64,000 bases of DNA from Gimesia algae (GTDB taxonomy: Bacteria; Planctomycetota; Planctomycetia; Planctomycetales; Planctomycetaceae): contig NZ_CP036343.1 of the NCBI RefSeq assembly GCF_007746795.1, positions 854,480 through 918,479 on the forward strand. The letters are read 5' to 3'. The first letter of the stretch is position 1; every line of letters begins with the position of its first letter. Positions 27,425 through 36,153 of this stretch are shown piece after piece. The notes beneath the pieces were generated by a model that ran no database searches, was not told the DNA's origin, and worked only from the letters and a program-made list of their open reading frames with translations. Position numbers and translations under genes: made by a program.

Positions 27425-29872
27425 TTAAATCAGCCGACACCATTTTCTTAAGATCCATTCTGTGACCAGCAAACAGAAAATCAGTATGTAAAACAGGGGA
27501 GCATCCCAGATTTCCTGACGTTCTTCCAGCAGGCGGGAGACCTGTTTGATTTGAAACGCATTCACGATCCCGTCTGACTCTGCGAGATCATATACACGTC
27601 CTCCCGTAGAAACAGCCATTGTCTGCAGGAACGCTTCGTCCAAAGTCGGGTTTTCCAGTTCCTTGTTCGGAAACTCGACTTTGATCGGCAGCGTCGCTGC
27701 TTTGACCGTCGCGCCGGCTGCTTCGTCGCCCAGCCAGACTCGAACGAAATATGTTCCCGGCTGTGTGACCGGAAACGTCGTGGAAAATTCACCCGGCTTG
27801 TTTCCCGGCGCGAGTGTCAACGGTATGGGTTGATCGTCGCCGCGTTCGACATCACCGTACAGCCGCTGCAAGCCTGGTTCCATCTGTGAATCATCCAGAA
27901 AGCGGGCAATGATTTTTGCCTGACTTCCAGGTTGATAAGTGGCCTGGGGCGTCGACAGACGAAAGGGATAATTCCCCCCCAGCTGTTTGCTGCGCCCTGC
28001 GCGATCCACAACGCGTGCCCAGAAACCATCGAAGAACTGCTCATCCAGATAACGCCAGCGGTAGGTACTGTCGAAGCCAATAAAGATCGACCAGCCAGGG
28101 CCTACTCGCTGTGAAGCAATCAGAACTTCCTGACCATATTCGTTACGCATGCGGGGATCGGCGTGCACCGCCAGGACGGTCGCCCCCGGCTTGGCTTTGG
28201 TGACGGGGAAATGCCAGAACATCCCGGGTAGATTATCCAGAATCTGTTCATTAGCCTGGCGATCCGTCGAAAAAGTGAAGATCGGGTCCTGAAATCCCGG
28301 ATCCGTCACATCCAGTTTCCAGGGAGAACGCGCACTCAGGCGGATCTGCACCTGCGAGCGAAACAGGCCCGGTTCCCGGATCACAGGCAGCAGATTCAGC
28401 CAGCTGAGTGAGGGATCAGACTGGCGATCAAACATACTTGCGGTCTGCATTTCACCGGCAATATAAACGAGTCCCCCCCCCGCTTTGGTGACAAAGCTGG
28501 TCAGCAGTTCCGGAAAGTTAATCGGCCACTGAGTCGGATCAGGGTCATACAGGATTACACAGTCATAGTCGTTCATCTCTTCCTGGGTCACAGGCAGGCG
28601 ACGAATGGGCAGATCACCTGGATGTTCATAAGTTTTATCAGCCGCCATCAGCCACGAAGAGAGATTAATCTGTCGATCCCGCAGAAACGTATTCCGTAGA
28701 AACTGAACTTCGGGAAACGTCGAACCGGCGATGAACAACACATTCAGTCGCTGACGAATCACCCGCACTTCCGCGGATGCCAGATTGTCATCCTGTGATA
28801 TTTCCGGTCCTGCATCGACAATCTTGGCTCGGAATTCCAGCTTCCCGGTTTTGGTTTCGCTGAATTCGTAGGTCTTGGGTTGCAAAGCTCCTTCCAGATT
28901 GAGCACGATGTCTTCGCGGATGAATTCCTGCCAGGGGCCGCCATTTCTGCGCTGTTCAATCACCAGTGTTGCCGATTCCGCCTGCATGCCCCGCGATTCA
29001 ATATGCACGGTGATCTGGTTGGGATCCTGCACAAACACAACCGGGCTGGCTTCCAGTTGAGTGATCGCGACATTCCGCGGCCCATCAGTCGTCCCCACAC
29101 CGACGGTCACCAGAGGCACGCCTTCATCCGAGAGCATCTGCAGCACTTCTTCCGGCGCTTCCCCTGCGGTCGACTGACCATCACTGACAATTAACACTCC
29201 CGATAATGGCATTCCCGAATAAGACAGTAATGCCTGTCTCAGGGAACTGGCAATCGCGGTTCCCGTTCCGCCAGGCTGCCACTCTTCCGAAAGTAAGAGT
29301 GCCTCGGGATTAAATTTATCAGAGAAACTGTGGAGATGGACGGTGCGTGCGCCGTCTGCAGACAGTTTTTTCAGGAACGATTCATTCACCAGTTTCTGAG
29401 CCAGTTGCATCCGGTTCATCTGTCGTAATGCCGTCGTATCAGCTGACATTCCCAGATTTCGGGAGACTTTGTTCGCTTTGTCTTCATCCTTCCAGGCGTC
29501 TTTTAATGACATTGAAAGGGAATTGTCCAGAAGCACCAGCAGATGTGAGGGGATTTTTTCTTCTTTACTGAGTACCAGAATCGGCTCCAGCAGCATGGCA
29601 ATCACCAGCAGTACAATGGAAATCCGGATCGTATACAGCAGGCAGCGCCGTATGAAGGGCACCTGCTGGGCATCACGTTTATAGAGCCACCAGCCGCCAC
29701 CAATCAAAACGAGAATGCCCAGAATCAGCAACAGCCGCCAGTCTCCTCCCGGCAGCCCGACCCACTGCGCAGACCAATGACCTCCTTCGGTCCAGGTCGA
29801 AGCTTTGATGCCAAACAGGAATTCCAGAAAACCGTTCAAAGTCACTTCTTTCTGTTTATCGCCGACGGCCAA
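27425..29872 (-). CDS. VWA-domain membrane protein, large
   Basis: An 815-residue inner-membrane protein. Helices at about 48-63 and 78-101 precede a VWA domain whose metal-binding MIDAS motif is D116-N-S118-L-S120 (LLDNSLSM), with VLIVSDGQSTAG as the next strand. A class-I glutamine-amidotransferase-like fold follows around 380-500 (LNVLFIAGSTFPEVQFL). A C-terminal helix (LFYILIFCLLVTEWIL) anchors it again. Similar proteins belong to the BatA/BatB-like complexes driven by MoxR ATPases. The TTG start overlaps the upstream gene by 17 bp; a GTG at 29845 is an alternative start. Confidence 0.78.
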   Translation of the reverse strand: MAVGDKQKEVTLNGFLEFLFGIKASTWTEGGHWSAQWVGLPGGDWRLLLILGILVLIGGGWWLYKRDAQQVPFIRRCLLYTIRISIVLLVIAMLLEPILVLSKEEKIPSHLLVLLDNSLSMSLKDAWKDEDKANKVSRNLGMSADTTALRQMNRMQLAQKLVNESFLKKLSADGARTVHLHSFSDKFNPEALLLSEEWQPGGTGTAIASSLRQALLSYSGMPLSGVLIVSDGQSTAGEAPEEVLQMLSDEGVPLVTVGVGTTDGPRNVAITQLEASPVVFVQDPNQITVHIESRGMQAESATLVIEQRRNGGPWQEFIREDIVLNLEGALQPKTYEFSETKTGKLEFRAKIVDAGPEISQDDNLASAEVRVIRQRLNVLFIAGSTFPEVQFLRNTFLRDRQINLSSWLMAADKTYEHPGDLPIRRLPVTQEEMNDYDCVILYDPDPTQWPINFPELLTSFVTKAGGGLVYIAGEMQTASMFDRQSDPSLSWLNLLPVIREPGLFRSQVQIRLSARSPWKLDVTDPGFQDPIFTFSTDRQANEQILDNLPGMFWHFPVTKAKPGATVLAVHADPRMRNEYGQEVLIASQRVGPGWSIFIGFDSTYRWRYLDEQFFDGFWARVVDRAGRSKQLGGNYPFRLSTPQATYQPGSQAKIIARFLDDSQMEPGLQRLYGDVERGDDQPIPLTLAPGNKPGEFSTTFPVTQPGTYFVRVWLGDEAAGATVKAATLPIKVEFPNKELENPTLDEAFLQTMAVSTGGRVYDLAESDGIVNAFQIKQVSRLLEERQEIWDAPLFYILIFCLLVTEWILRKWCRLI

Positions 29873-31997
29873 TAAAAGTTGCCAGCATACTTTCGGAGAT
29901 CAGACAACCCAGTAACAGGACAGCCAGATAACGCCACAACTCGGTCCCTTCGGTGGTGAGGTCCATTTCTTTACCCTGGTACCGAATCAGCTTTAAAGGC
30001 ATTTTTCCCAGAAACTGCTGCAACGCCGGTTCATCCAGCTTCTTCTGTAAGGAGTCATCTACGTCGGGATTGATTGCAAATTTTTGTGTCTGTTTTCCAA
30101 GTTGCGAATCCTGCCACTCGGCTTCCACGATGCCAGCAAAGCGAACCGGGGGAGAACTGAGCGTGGTTTTGGCTTCGGCATTGCTGGCAAAGACGAGTTC
30201 GAGGGGGGTTCGTTCCTGATCCTGCCAGACCAGTTCGCCCGATTGCGGCGCGGTAACCGTTTCCAGTTCAAAATGGATCGGCTCACCCGCAGTCAGGTTC
30301 TCTCCCCGTTGTATTTCAGCAGCGATCTGCTGCGCCGCGACTCGCATCGCCAACACAAAACTCGCCTCGGCGGGCCAGTCGCTCCACTTTTTATCCGCGG
30401 TGATGGTCCATAAGAGTACGCGACCTTCCCCAAACCGTTTTTCGAGAACCGCTGGCGACTGCTGCGCATCATTCCAGCGTGCCAGCACGCGTGCCTGCTG
30501 CGAATCGGTGCCTGCATCCAGAGTCACATCGACGAAACGCCGCGGTCGGATGCGGCTTAATAGTTCGGGCGTCAATCCCTTCAGTAATTCGATGGGCGAA
30601 TCCGCAATGGGTTCAATCACCAGTCCCTGGGAAGTGAGATCGCGCACCTGCTGCAACCGTGCCGGCAGTAATCCGTTCCCCCCTTTGTACAATCCTTCGT
30701 TGTAGAGTTGCAGATCACACTGATCGCCGGCAAAAATCATCAGACCGGTTCCCAGAGAGACCAGTTCTTCGAGTTCTTTGATCCGCTCTCTGGAAATTTG
30801 ATCGACGTTGGCCAGGACAATCAGGTCGGGTGCCGTAAGCAGTTGTGTTTTCCAGGTCGTACTTTCCGCCTGGGTCACCTGCCAGTTGGAATTCCCGGCG
30901 GAAAGTGCCAGCGCCAGAAAATCGGTTTCACTGTCAAATGGATTCAGACCCGGTTCTCCGTCCACGAGTACGACATCCACCATCTGGCGTACGTTGATGA
31001 TCTTACGTTGAACATTGTCATCCAGTAATTTATCAGCGGGGATGCTGAGAGAAATTGTATGCTGCCCCGCCTGATCAAAACGCACGCTGACCGGCACACT
31101 CACTGTTTTCTCAGCCGGAATTTCAGGCAGTGTGACTGGTGTGACATTACCATCCACGGTCAACAGAGCCTGTCCCGATTTCAAAGGCTCCTCGCCGGCA
31201 TTTTCAATCACCGCGGTCAGTTTTACTTCCTGGTCTACCAGCGCGATCCGACTGTCCAGTTCGAGGGAGCGTAACACACGATTGCCGGCAGGCTCGTCAC
31301 CAATATCAATAAAGCGGACCGTCACCTGCTCCTCGGACCAGCGATCAAACAGATCACGCACTTCATCCGTCCAGCCGGCCTGCCAGAGATCGGTGATGAT
31401 GATGACTTCCTTGACGGGGAATGTTGCTTCCTGAAGTTGGCGATCGATATCTTCCAGTGTCGACATCCAATGACTGCCTGCCTGGGAATGAGGCAATTCA
31501 TTCACGCGACTGACCAGTTTTTTCCGTTCAATTTCATCCAGGTGTGCCATCCGCACCAGCGGCGCTGCCGGATTCGATGCCAGCACAACGGATACGGAAT
31601 CCTGTGGTCCCAGCTGGTTCAGCACCTGACGCGTGGCATTTTGCGCTCGTTCAAAAGCGCTCTGATCCGTCTTCTGATACGCCATGCTCAACGAGTCATC
31701 AATGACAATCACTCGACTGGCCCGGCCTTCAACAGACAGGAACCCCGCCAGATTCGTGCCCGAACTGATGGGACGGGCGACAGCCAGAAATAAAGCCAGC
31801 ACTGCTAACGTGCGAATTGCCAGCAGCAGCCACTGTTCCAGCTTCAAACGGCGCTTATTTGTTTTGAGCGTCAGTTTAAGATATTCCATCGGCGCCCAGT
31901 CCACGCGGATAAACCGTCGCCGGTTTAACAGGTGGATAATAATGGGGGCGGTTGCCAGAACCGTTCCCGCCAGTAATAAGGGAGCCAGAAACTGCAT
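29856..31997 (-). CDS. BatA-N domain VWA membrane protein
   Basis: A 713-residue membrane protein. The N-terminal BatA_N segment has a first helix (LLLAGTVLATAPIIIHLLNRRR) and a second (WLLLAIRTLAVLALFLAVARP). The VWA domain follows, with MIDAS DxSxS at D100-x-S102-x-S104 (IDDSLSM). The rest is beta-sandwich-like and includes a CARDB-like region (VKLTAVIENAGEEPL) and a glutamine-amidotransferase-like region. A C-terminal helix (YLAVLLLGCLISESMLA) ends it. In known systems such proteins bind substrates or peptidoglycan-associated targets under MoxR control. It starts 43 bp after DUF58 and overlaps the next VWA gene. Confidence 0.8.
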   Translation of the reverse strand: MQFLAPLLLAGTVLATAPIIIHLLNRRRFIRVDWAPMEYLKLTLKTNKRRLKLEQWLLLAIRTLAVLALFLAVARPISSGTNLAGFLSVEGRASRVIVIDDSLSMAYQKTDQSAFERAQNATRQVLNQLGPQDSVSVVLASNPAAPLVRMAHLDEIERKKLVSRVNELPHSQAGSHWMSTLEDIDRQLQEATFPVKEVIIITDLWQAGWTDEVRDLFDRWSEEQVTVRFIDIGDEPAGNRVLRSLELDSRIALVDQEVKLTAVIENAGEEPLKSGQALLTVDGNVTPVTLPEIPAEKTVSVPVSVRFDQAGQHTISLSIPADKLLDDNVQRKIINVRQMVDVVLVDGEPGLNPFDSETDFLALALSAGNSNWQVTQAESTTWKTQLLTAPDLIVLANVDQISRERIKELEELVSLGTGLMIFAGDQCDLQLYNEGLYKGGNGLLPARLQQVRDLTSQGLVIEPIADSPIELLKGLTPELLSRIRPRRFVDVTLDAGTDSQQARVLARWNDAQQSPAVLEKRFGEGRVLLWTITADKKWSDWPAEASFVLAMRVAAQQIAAEIQRGENLTAGEPIHFELETVTAPQSGELVWQDQERTPLELVFASNAEAKTTLSSPPVRFAGIVEAEWQDSQLGKQTQKFAINPDVDDSLQKKLDEPALQQFLGKMPLKLIRYQGKEMDLTTEGTELWRYLAVLLLGCLISESMLATFIGRRR

Positions 31998-32040
31998 CTT
32001 GTTTTCGAATTCTTCTTTCTGTCAGGAGGGTTGCTTTAAA

Positions 32041-33015
32041 TCAGGTGGCAGGGTTCTGCGATACAGTTTCTTCGGGCGAGTCATCGCGAGAAGATCCCCC
32101 TAATGCAGACATTCTGCCACGATGTGTTTTTGCCCCCGCGAACTGACGATTGTGCAAATAACTGCTCAACACAATTCCCAGATTTTGATCCGTCAACACC
32201 TGCAGATAATCGATGCCACAATATTGACAGCGCTGACGTGTTTCCTGAATGAACTGTTCCATGGCCGCCTGGTAGGCTTTATGAAACGCCCAGGGCTCGG
32301 CAAAGATCTCTTCTTCGCCTTCGATGTCTTTAAAGATGACTGAATCCTTGAATGGCATCTCGACTTCATCTCGATGCAGAATATGCAGGATAATCACTTC
32401 ATGCCCGGCGTGCTGCAGTTTCCCCAGCGACTCGTAAAATCGATCCAGAGGCGTTAATAAATCTGAGAGTACAAACACCACACCGCGGCGATGAATCTGG
32501 TCGGCGACCTGGGAGACCGCAGGTCCGATATCCGTTTCTCCCGCCAGTTCCACCTGCTGCAGCACTTCGATGAACTTCGAGAGATGGGAAGGCGTACTCC
32601 CGGTTCGCAGATCTTCCTGTACATGGTCGTTCAGAATCGCCAGACCGACCGCATCCCGCTGTTTTAATAACACGGCCGACAGGGAGACGGCAATCGTGGC
32701 CGCACAATCGTATTTCGAATACTCAGGTCCGCCATAAGCCATCGAAGAGGAAGAATCGACAATGAATACCGCGCGCAGGTTGGATTCTTCTTCGAATCGT
32801 TTGATATAGAAACGGTCCGAACGGGCGTAGGCTTTCCAGTCCAGATTTTTCAGATCATCGCCGGGTGTATAACTGCGGTAGTCCGCAAATTCAGGAGACA
32901 ACCCATGCAGGGGGCTGCGATGCAGGCCGGCAATCGAGCCTTCAACGGGCTGTTTTGTTTTGAATCCGATCCCCGCGATCCGCCCGATAATTTCAGGATT
33001 TAAGTATTCGTTCAT
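32041..33015 (-). CDS. DUF58 domain protein
   Basis: A 324-residue protein with the DUF58 fold, a VWA-like domain. The diagnostic stretch RSYTPGDDLKNLDWKAYAR is at about 47-65 and the MIDAS-like DSSSS at 87-91 (FIVDSSSSMAYG). DUF58 proteins pair with MoxR ATPases in complexes that mature or insert other proteins. The ATG at 33015 has AAAGGA 8 bases upstream and overlaps the end of moxR by 23 bp; a longer open frame to 33063 would overlap more and has no better signal. No membrane helix is present, so it is cytoplasmic. Confidence 0.86.
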   Translation of the reverse strand: MNEYLNPEIIGRIAGIGFKTKQPVEGSIAGLHRSPLHGLSPEFADYRSYTPGDDLKNLDWKAYARSDRFYIKRFEEESNLRAVFIVDSSSSMAYGGPEYSKYDCAATIAVSLSAVLLKQRDAVGLAILNDHVQEDLRTGSTPSHLSKFIEVLQQVELAGETDIGPAVSQVADQIHRRGVVFVLSDLLTPLDRFYESLGKLQHAGHEVIILHILHRDEVEMPFKDSVIFKDIEGEEEIFAEPWAFHKAYQAAMEQFIQETRQRCQYCGIDYLQVLTDQNLGIVLSSYLHNRQFAGAKTHRGRMSALGGSSRDDSPEETVSQNPAT

Positions 33016-34045
33016 ACTGTCCATCCTTTCCGGCGGCACTCTGTTGTAATGGTGTTTCTTCAATCAGCTTCTCGATCACGGTATCGGGAGTCTGTCCTTC
33101 GGACTCGGCATTGTAAGACAACACAATCCGATGTCTTAAGACTGCCTTCGCGACAGCCTGCAGGTCTTCCACCGTGACTTCAGGACGACCATAGAGGGCG
33201 GCACGTGCTTTCGCTGCGAGAATCAGCGACTGACCGCCACGCGGTCCGGCGCCCCACAACACCCAGCGATTGATGAACTCAGGCGCATCGTCACCATCCC
33301 GACGTGTGGCCCGGATCAGGTCCATCGTGTAATCGACCAGAAAATCACTGATCGGTACTCGGCGTACCAGATGCTGCAACTCCAGAACTTCTTCCCCGGT
33401 CAACGTCGATTCCGGCTCCACCTGATCATCGCCTGTGACCGCTTTATAAATCTGCCGTTCTTCATCACGCGTCGGATACTTGACGATAATCTTCATCAGG
33501 AAGCGGTCCAGCTGCGCTTCAGGCAGGGGATAGGTCCCTTCCTGTTCAATCGGGTTCTGCGTTGCCAGTACAAAAAACGGGCGGGGGAGCTGGTAATGTT
33601 TCGTTCCCGCAGAGATATTCTTTTCCTGCATCCCCTGCAGTAATGCCGCCTGGGTTTTGGGAGGCGTACGGTTAATTTCGTCAGCCAGCAGCAGGTTGGT
33701 GAAGATCGGGCCTTCAATGAATTTGAATTCCCGGGTCCCGCTTTGACGATCTTCGTAGATTACGTCAGTCCCGGTAATATCTGCGGGCATCAGGTCGGGA
33801 GTAAACTGAATCCGCCCGAAATCCAATGACAGGCTTTTGGCGAGCGTCGAAACCAGCAGCGTCTTTGCCAGACCGGGAACGCCTTCCAGAATACAATGTC
33901 CGCCCGCCAGAATACTGACGAGCAACTGTTCTACGACATCGTCCTGACCGATCACGACGGTACGAATCTGTTCGCGGATGCGTTCCTGGGCCACTTTCAG
34001 TTTTTCCAGTGCAACCATGTCTGGTGCTGTTTTAATCTCTGACAA
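32993..34045 (-). CDS. MoxR-family AAA+ ATPase
   Basis: A 350-residue AAA+ ATPase, first gene of the nine-gene minus-strand cluster. Walker A is GVPGLAKT at 55-62 and Walker B LLLADEIN at 118-125, followed by the MoxR signature RTPPKTQAALLQGMQE. MoxR proteins act as chaperones, often activating metal-containing or envelope complexes through VWA partners. Start is a TTG at 34045, supported by GGGAG six bases upstream; no ATG fits better. The MITE-like repeat begins 47 bp upstream of this start. Confidence 0.9.
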   Translation of the reverse strand: MSEIKTAPDMVALEKLKVAQERIREQIRTVVIGQDDVVEQLLVSILAGGHCILEGVPGLAKTLLVSTLAKSLSLDFGRIQFTPDLMPADITGTDVIYEDRQSGTREFKFIEGPIFTNLLLADEINRTPPKTQAALLQGMQEKNISAGTKHYQLPRPFFVLATQNPIEQEGTYPLPEAQLDRFLMKIIVKYPTRDEERQIYKAVTGDDQVEPESTLTGEEVLELQHLVRRVPISDFLVDYTMDLIRATRRDGDDAPEFINRWVLWGAGPRGGQSLILAAKARAALYGRPEVTVEDLQAVAKAVLRHRIVLSYNAESEGQTPDTVIEKLIEETPLQQSAAGKDGQYERILKS

Positions 34046-34091
34046 GATTCACTCCCTGTTCTACCAGCCTGAGAGGACCGGTTATATTCGT

Positions 34092-34185
34092 TAGACTGTG
34101 TCCAGTTTTACTGTAGCGTCTCTAAGGCCATTTGAGACGAGTATATTAGATTGAACGACGCTATTGTTAAATGTGATACGCTCTA
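34092..34185. mobile_element. MITE-like repeat, copy 2
   Basis: A 94-bp element bounded by TA on each side and sharing both ends with the copy at 9240-9332. In this copy the imperfect inverted repeats extend further inward: TAGCGTC on the left (near 34115) matches its reverse complement GACGCTA on the right (near 34158). About 18 of the first 28 terminal positions pair. It sits between the stop of the cyclase-like gene (34191) and the start of moxR (34045), so it is in the probable promoter region of the nine-gene cluster. Confidence 0.62.
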
Positions 34186-34190
34186 GAAAA

Positions 34191-35234
34191 TCAGCGTTGA
34201 TAAATTGGTAAATATTTATAAGGCAGTTGTAATACGATCAGCGCCACACTGGTGCCGAAAACAGGACCGATCCCATCTCCGTTCCAGCTGCCATTCGATG
34301 TCTGTGATTTGATCAGACTGTCCCGCTGTCCGGGAAAATAGGCATCCCAGTATTCATCGCCTGCCTGATAAAACGCCTGGGCAGCATACAGGTTCAGATA
34401 AAAATAATGTCCCGATTGAAATCCGTTTTTCCGGTTCTTGAACTGACCATAGACGTATTCCATACATTCTTCTGCCAGCGGCGATTCATATTCTCCCGCG
34501 GAATACAGACAGGTAATGGCAGCCGCGGAAATCGGCAGTCGGGTATCGTTGCCAGAGCTGTAGGAGTAACGAATCCCCCCTTCGGGAGTCTGGCAGAGTT
34601 CCAGGTAGCGAACTGCATTCTGAATCGTAGTTTTGGGCACGGTAAAACCGGCATTGTGTGCCGCGCGGAGTCCCTGCATCTGGGTGACAGTCACACTTCC
34701 TTCATCACCACCGCCGGGGGTATAAATCCAGCCTCCCCTATTACTCTGCCCGGAAGCCGTTAACTGAATTCCGTCCTTGACCACTTTGGCAATCCGATCG
34801 CGCACTTTCGCGTCCGTTTCCATGCCATACACGCTGGACAGAAACAATAAAGAGAAACCATGACCATACATCGGGCGTCCATTTTCTGCTCCTGCAGCGA
34901 TCAGTCCATTTCCCTGGGCCTGACTTAAAACATATTCGGTCGCTTTGCGAACCTGATCGGCATAGGGGCCGCGACTGGAAGTATTCCCGTTGGCCAGAAA
35001 AGCAATGCCAGCCAGCGAGGTCATGGAAACCGGGTACGTACTGCCATCCTGAGTGGTCTGAAAGCTGCCTCCAGCGGTCTGTTGTTTCGCCAGGTAGGCC
35101 AGACCACGCTCAATCGATTTGACGGCAGCAGGCGTCATGTGTTTAGGTAGAATTTCTTCTGCATGCATTTCGGCTGGCCTGGTGATCAACATCAGACACA
35201 GTACACAGCCTGTCAACAACTGATTAATTTTCAT
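34191..35234 (-). CDS. Secreted prenyltransferase/squalene-cyclase-repeat protein
   Basis: A 347-residue exported protein (signal LLTGCVLCLMLITRPAEMHA). It has several alpha/alpha-toroid repeats of the terpene-cyclase / prenyltransferase type: GLAYLAKQQTAGGSF, a Gly-rich GGWIYTPGGGDEGSVTVTQM and YLELCQTPEGGIRYS. The catalytic DxDD motif of squalene-hopene cyclase is not seen, so it is probably a non-enzymatic planctomycete relative. It ends 5 bp from the repeat element and is 29 bp downstream of the SIMPL gene, so likely co-transcribed with it. Confidence 0.78.
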   Translation of the reverse strand: MKINQLLTGCVLCLMLITRPAEMHAEEILPKHMTPAAVKSIERGLAYLAKQQTAGGSFQTTQDGSTYPVSMTSLAGIAFLANGNTSSRGPYADQVRKATEYVLSQAQGNGLIAAGAENGRPMYGHGFSLLFLSSVYGMETDAKVRDRIAKVVKDGIQLTASGQSNRGGWIYTPGGGDEGSVTVTQMQGLRAAHNAGFTVPKTTIQNAVRYLELCQTPEGGIRYSYSSGNDTRLPISAAAITCLYSAGEYESPLAEECMEYVYGQFKNRKNGFQSGHYFYLNLYAAQAFYQAGDEYWDAYFPGQRDSLIKSQTSNGSWNGDGIGPVFGTSVALIVLQLPYKYLPIYQR

Positions 35235-35263
35235 AAGACGCCCGTCCTTGAAATCACTGACGA

Positions 35264-36118
35264 TTATTCAATGGAATAAGTCACCCGAACCGTTACGGCA
35301 ATCGGGATTTCCTTCATCATGTCTGAACCTTGTTCTTCACTATGATTAAACCCGGATGCAGACACATATCGGGTAACGAGCTGCCTGTAAATCGCGGCTG
35401 TACCTTCCTGGGCATGTCCCGCTCCATCAATGGCGATCACTTTCCCCAGCTTGACGCCTGTCAGTTTTGCGAGTTTTTCGGCCTGATCCCGGGCATTCTT
35501 GATCGCCTGTTCGAAGGCGGCTTCTTTCAGTTCTTTCACCTTCGTCACTTTGAAAGTCGCCATCGTATTGCGGGCTTTTGACGAGTTATACGAACCCGGT
35601 ACTGCAGGCGTGGTGTCATTGCCAATAACCACGCCCGCATCTTTCCCGGAATCAACAATTCGCACTATGGTTTCCAGCAGTTCCTGAGAATTTAACTTAT
35701 CAATTCCGGTCACGCGCAGTTTGAGCGTTTCGGAGACAGACAACTCCTGGGAATCGGAATTATTGACTGCCATGCCCCGCATCATTGCCTGGATCTGACT
35801 CGCATTCAAAGAAGAGTAAAGGGACATGCCTTCCTCAACGACTTCCAGGCCGGGGATCTTCAGGTTTTTGAAGGCGGTTTCAGCGCGCCTGCGATTCCCA
35901 TGAAATTTGGTGACCGCATCACCCGCCAGCTGCCCCTGGCCGATGACCAGGCCTGTTAACTCAACAACGTCAGGTTTGGCATCCACGCTACCCAGCCCCA
36001 TCACCGTGATGCCTTCGTTTTCGCCCGCTGAAGCTGGAATTGTCATGGTTCCCCAGCAGCAGAGTACCACTAGAGAAAACAGGGGAGATCGTTGTATAAA
36101 TCGGGACAGACCACTCAT
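35264..36118 (-). CDS. SIMPL (DUF541) domain protein, exported
   Basis: A 284-residue exported protein (signal SPLFSLVVLCCWGTMTIPASA). The mature part starts ITVMGLGSVDAKPD, the classic SIMPL opening, and contains QAEKLAKLTGVKLGKVIAID and the closing strand IPIAVTVRVTYSI. SIMPL proteins are periplasmic; some were linked to interleukin-1 signalling in mammals and to oxidative-stress resistance in bacteria, but the biochemical role is unknown. It lies between the propeller gene (35 bp upstream) and the cyclase-like gene. Confidence 0.85.
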   Translation of the reverse strand: MSGLSRFIQRSPLFSLVVLCCWGTMTIPASAGENEGITVMGLGSVDAKPDVVELTGLVIGQGQLAGDAVTKFHGNRRRAETAFKNLKIPGLEVVEEGMSLYSSLNASQIQAMMRGMAVNNSDSQELSVSETLKLRVTGIDKLNSQELLETIVRIVDSGKDAGVVIGNDTTPAVPGSYNSSKARNTMATFKVTKVKELKEAAFEQAIKNARDQAEKLAKLTGVKLGKVIAIDGAGHAQEGTAAIYRQLVTRYVSASGFNHSEEQGSDMMKEIPIAVTVRVTYSIE

Positions 36119-36153
36119 AAATAATTCCGTATTTTAAGCGTTAAAGAAGTTTC

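Noticed and set aside
27425-29872. A glutamine amidotransferase enzyme in the VWA protein
   Set aside because: The fold-like region lacks the catalytic Cys-His pair, so it is treated as structural.
34191-35234. A squalene-hopene cyclase making hopanoids
   Set aside because: The protein is too short, is exported and lacks the catalytic DxDD motif.
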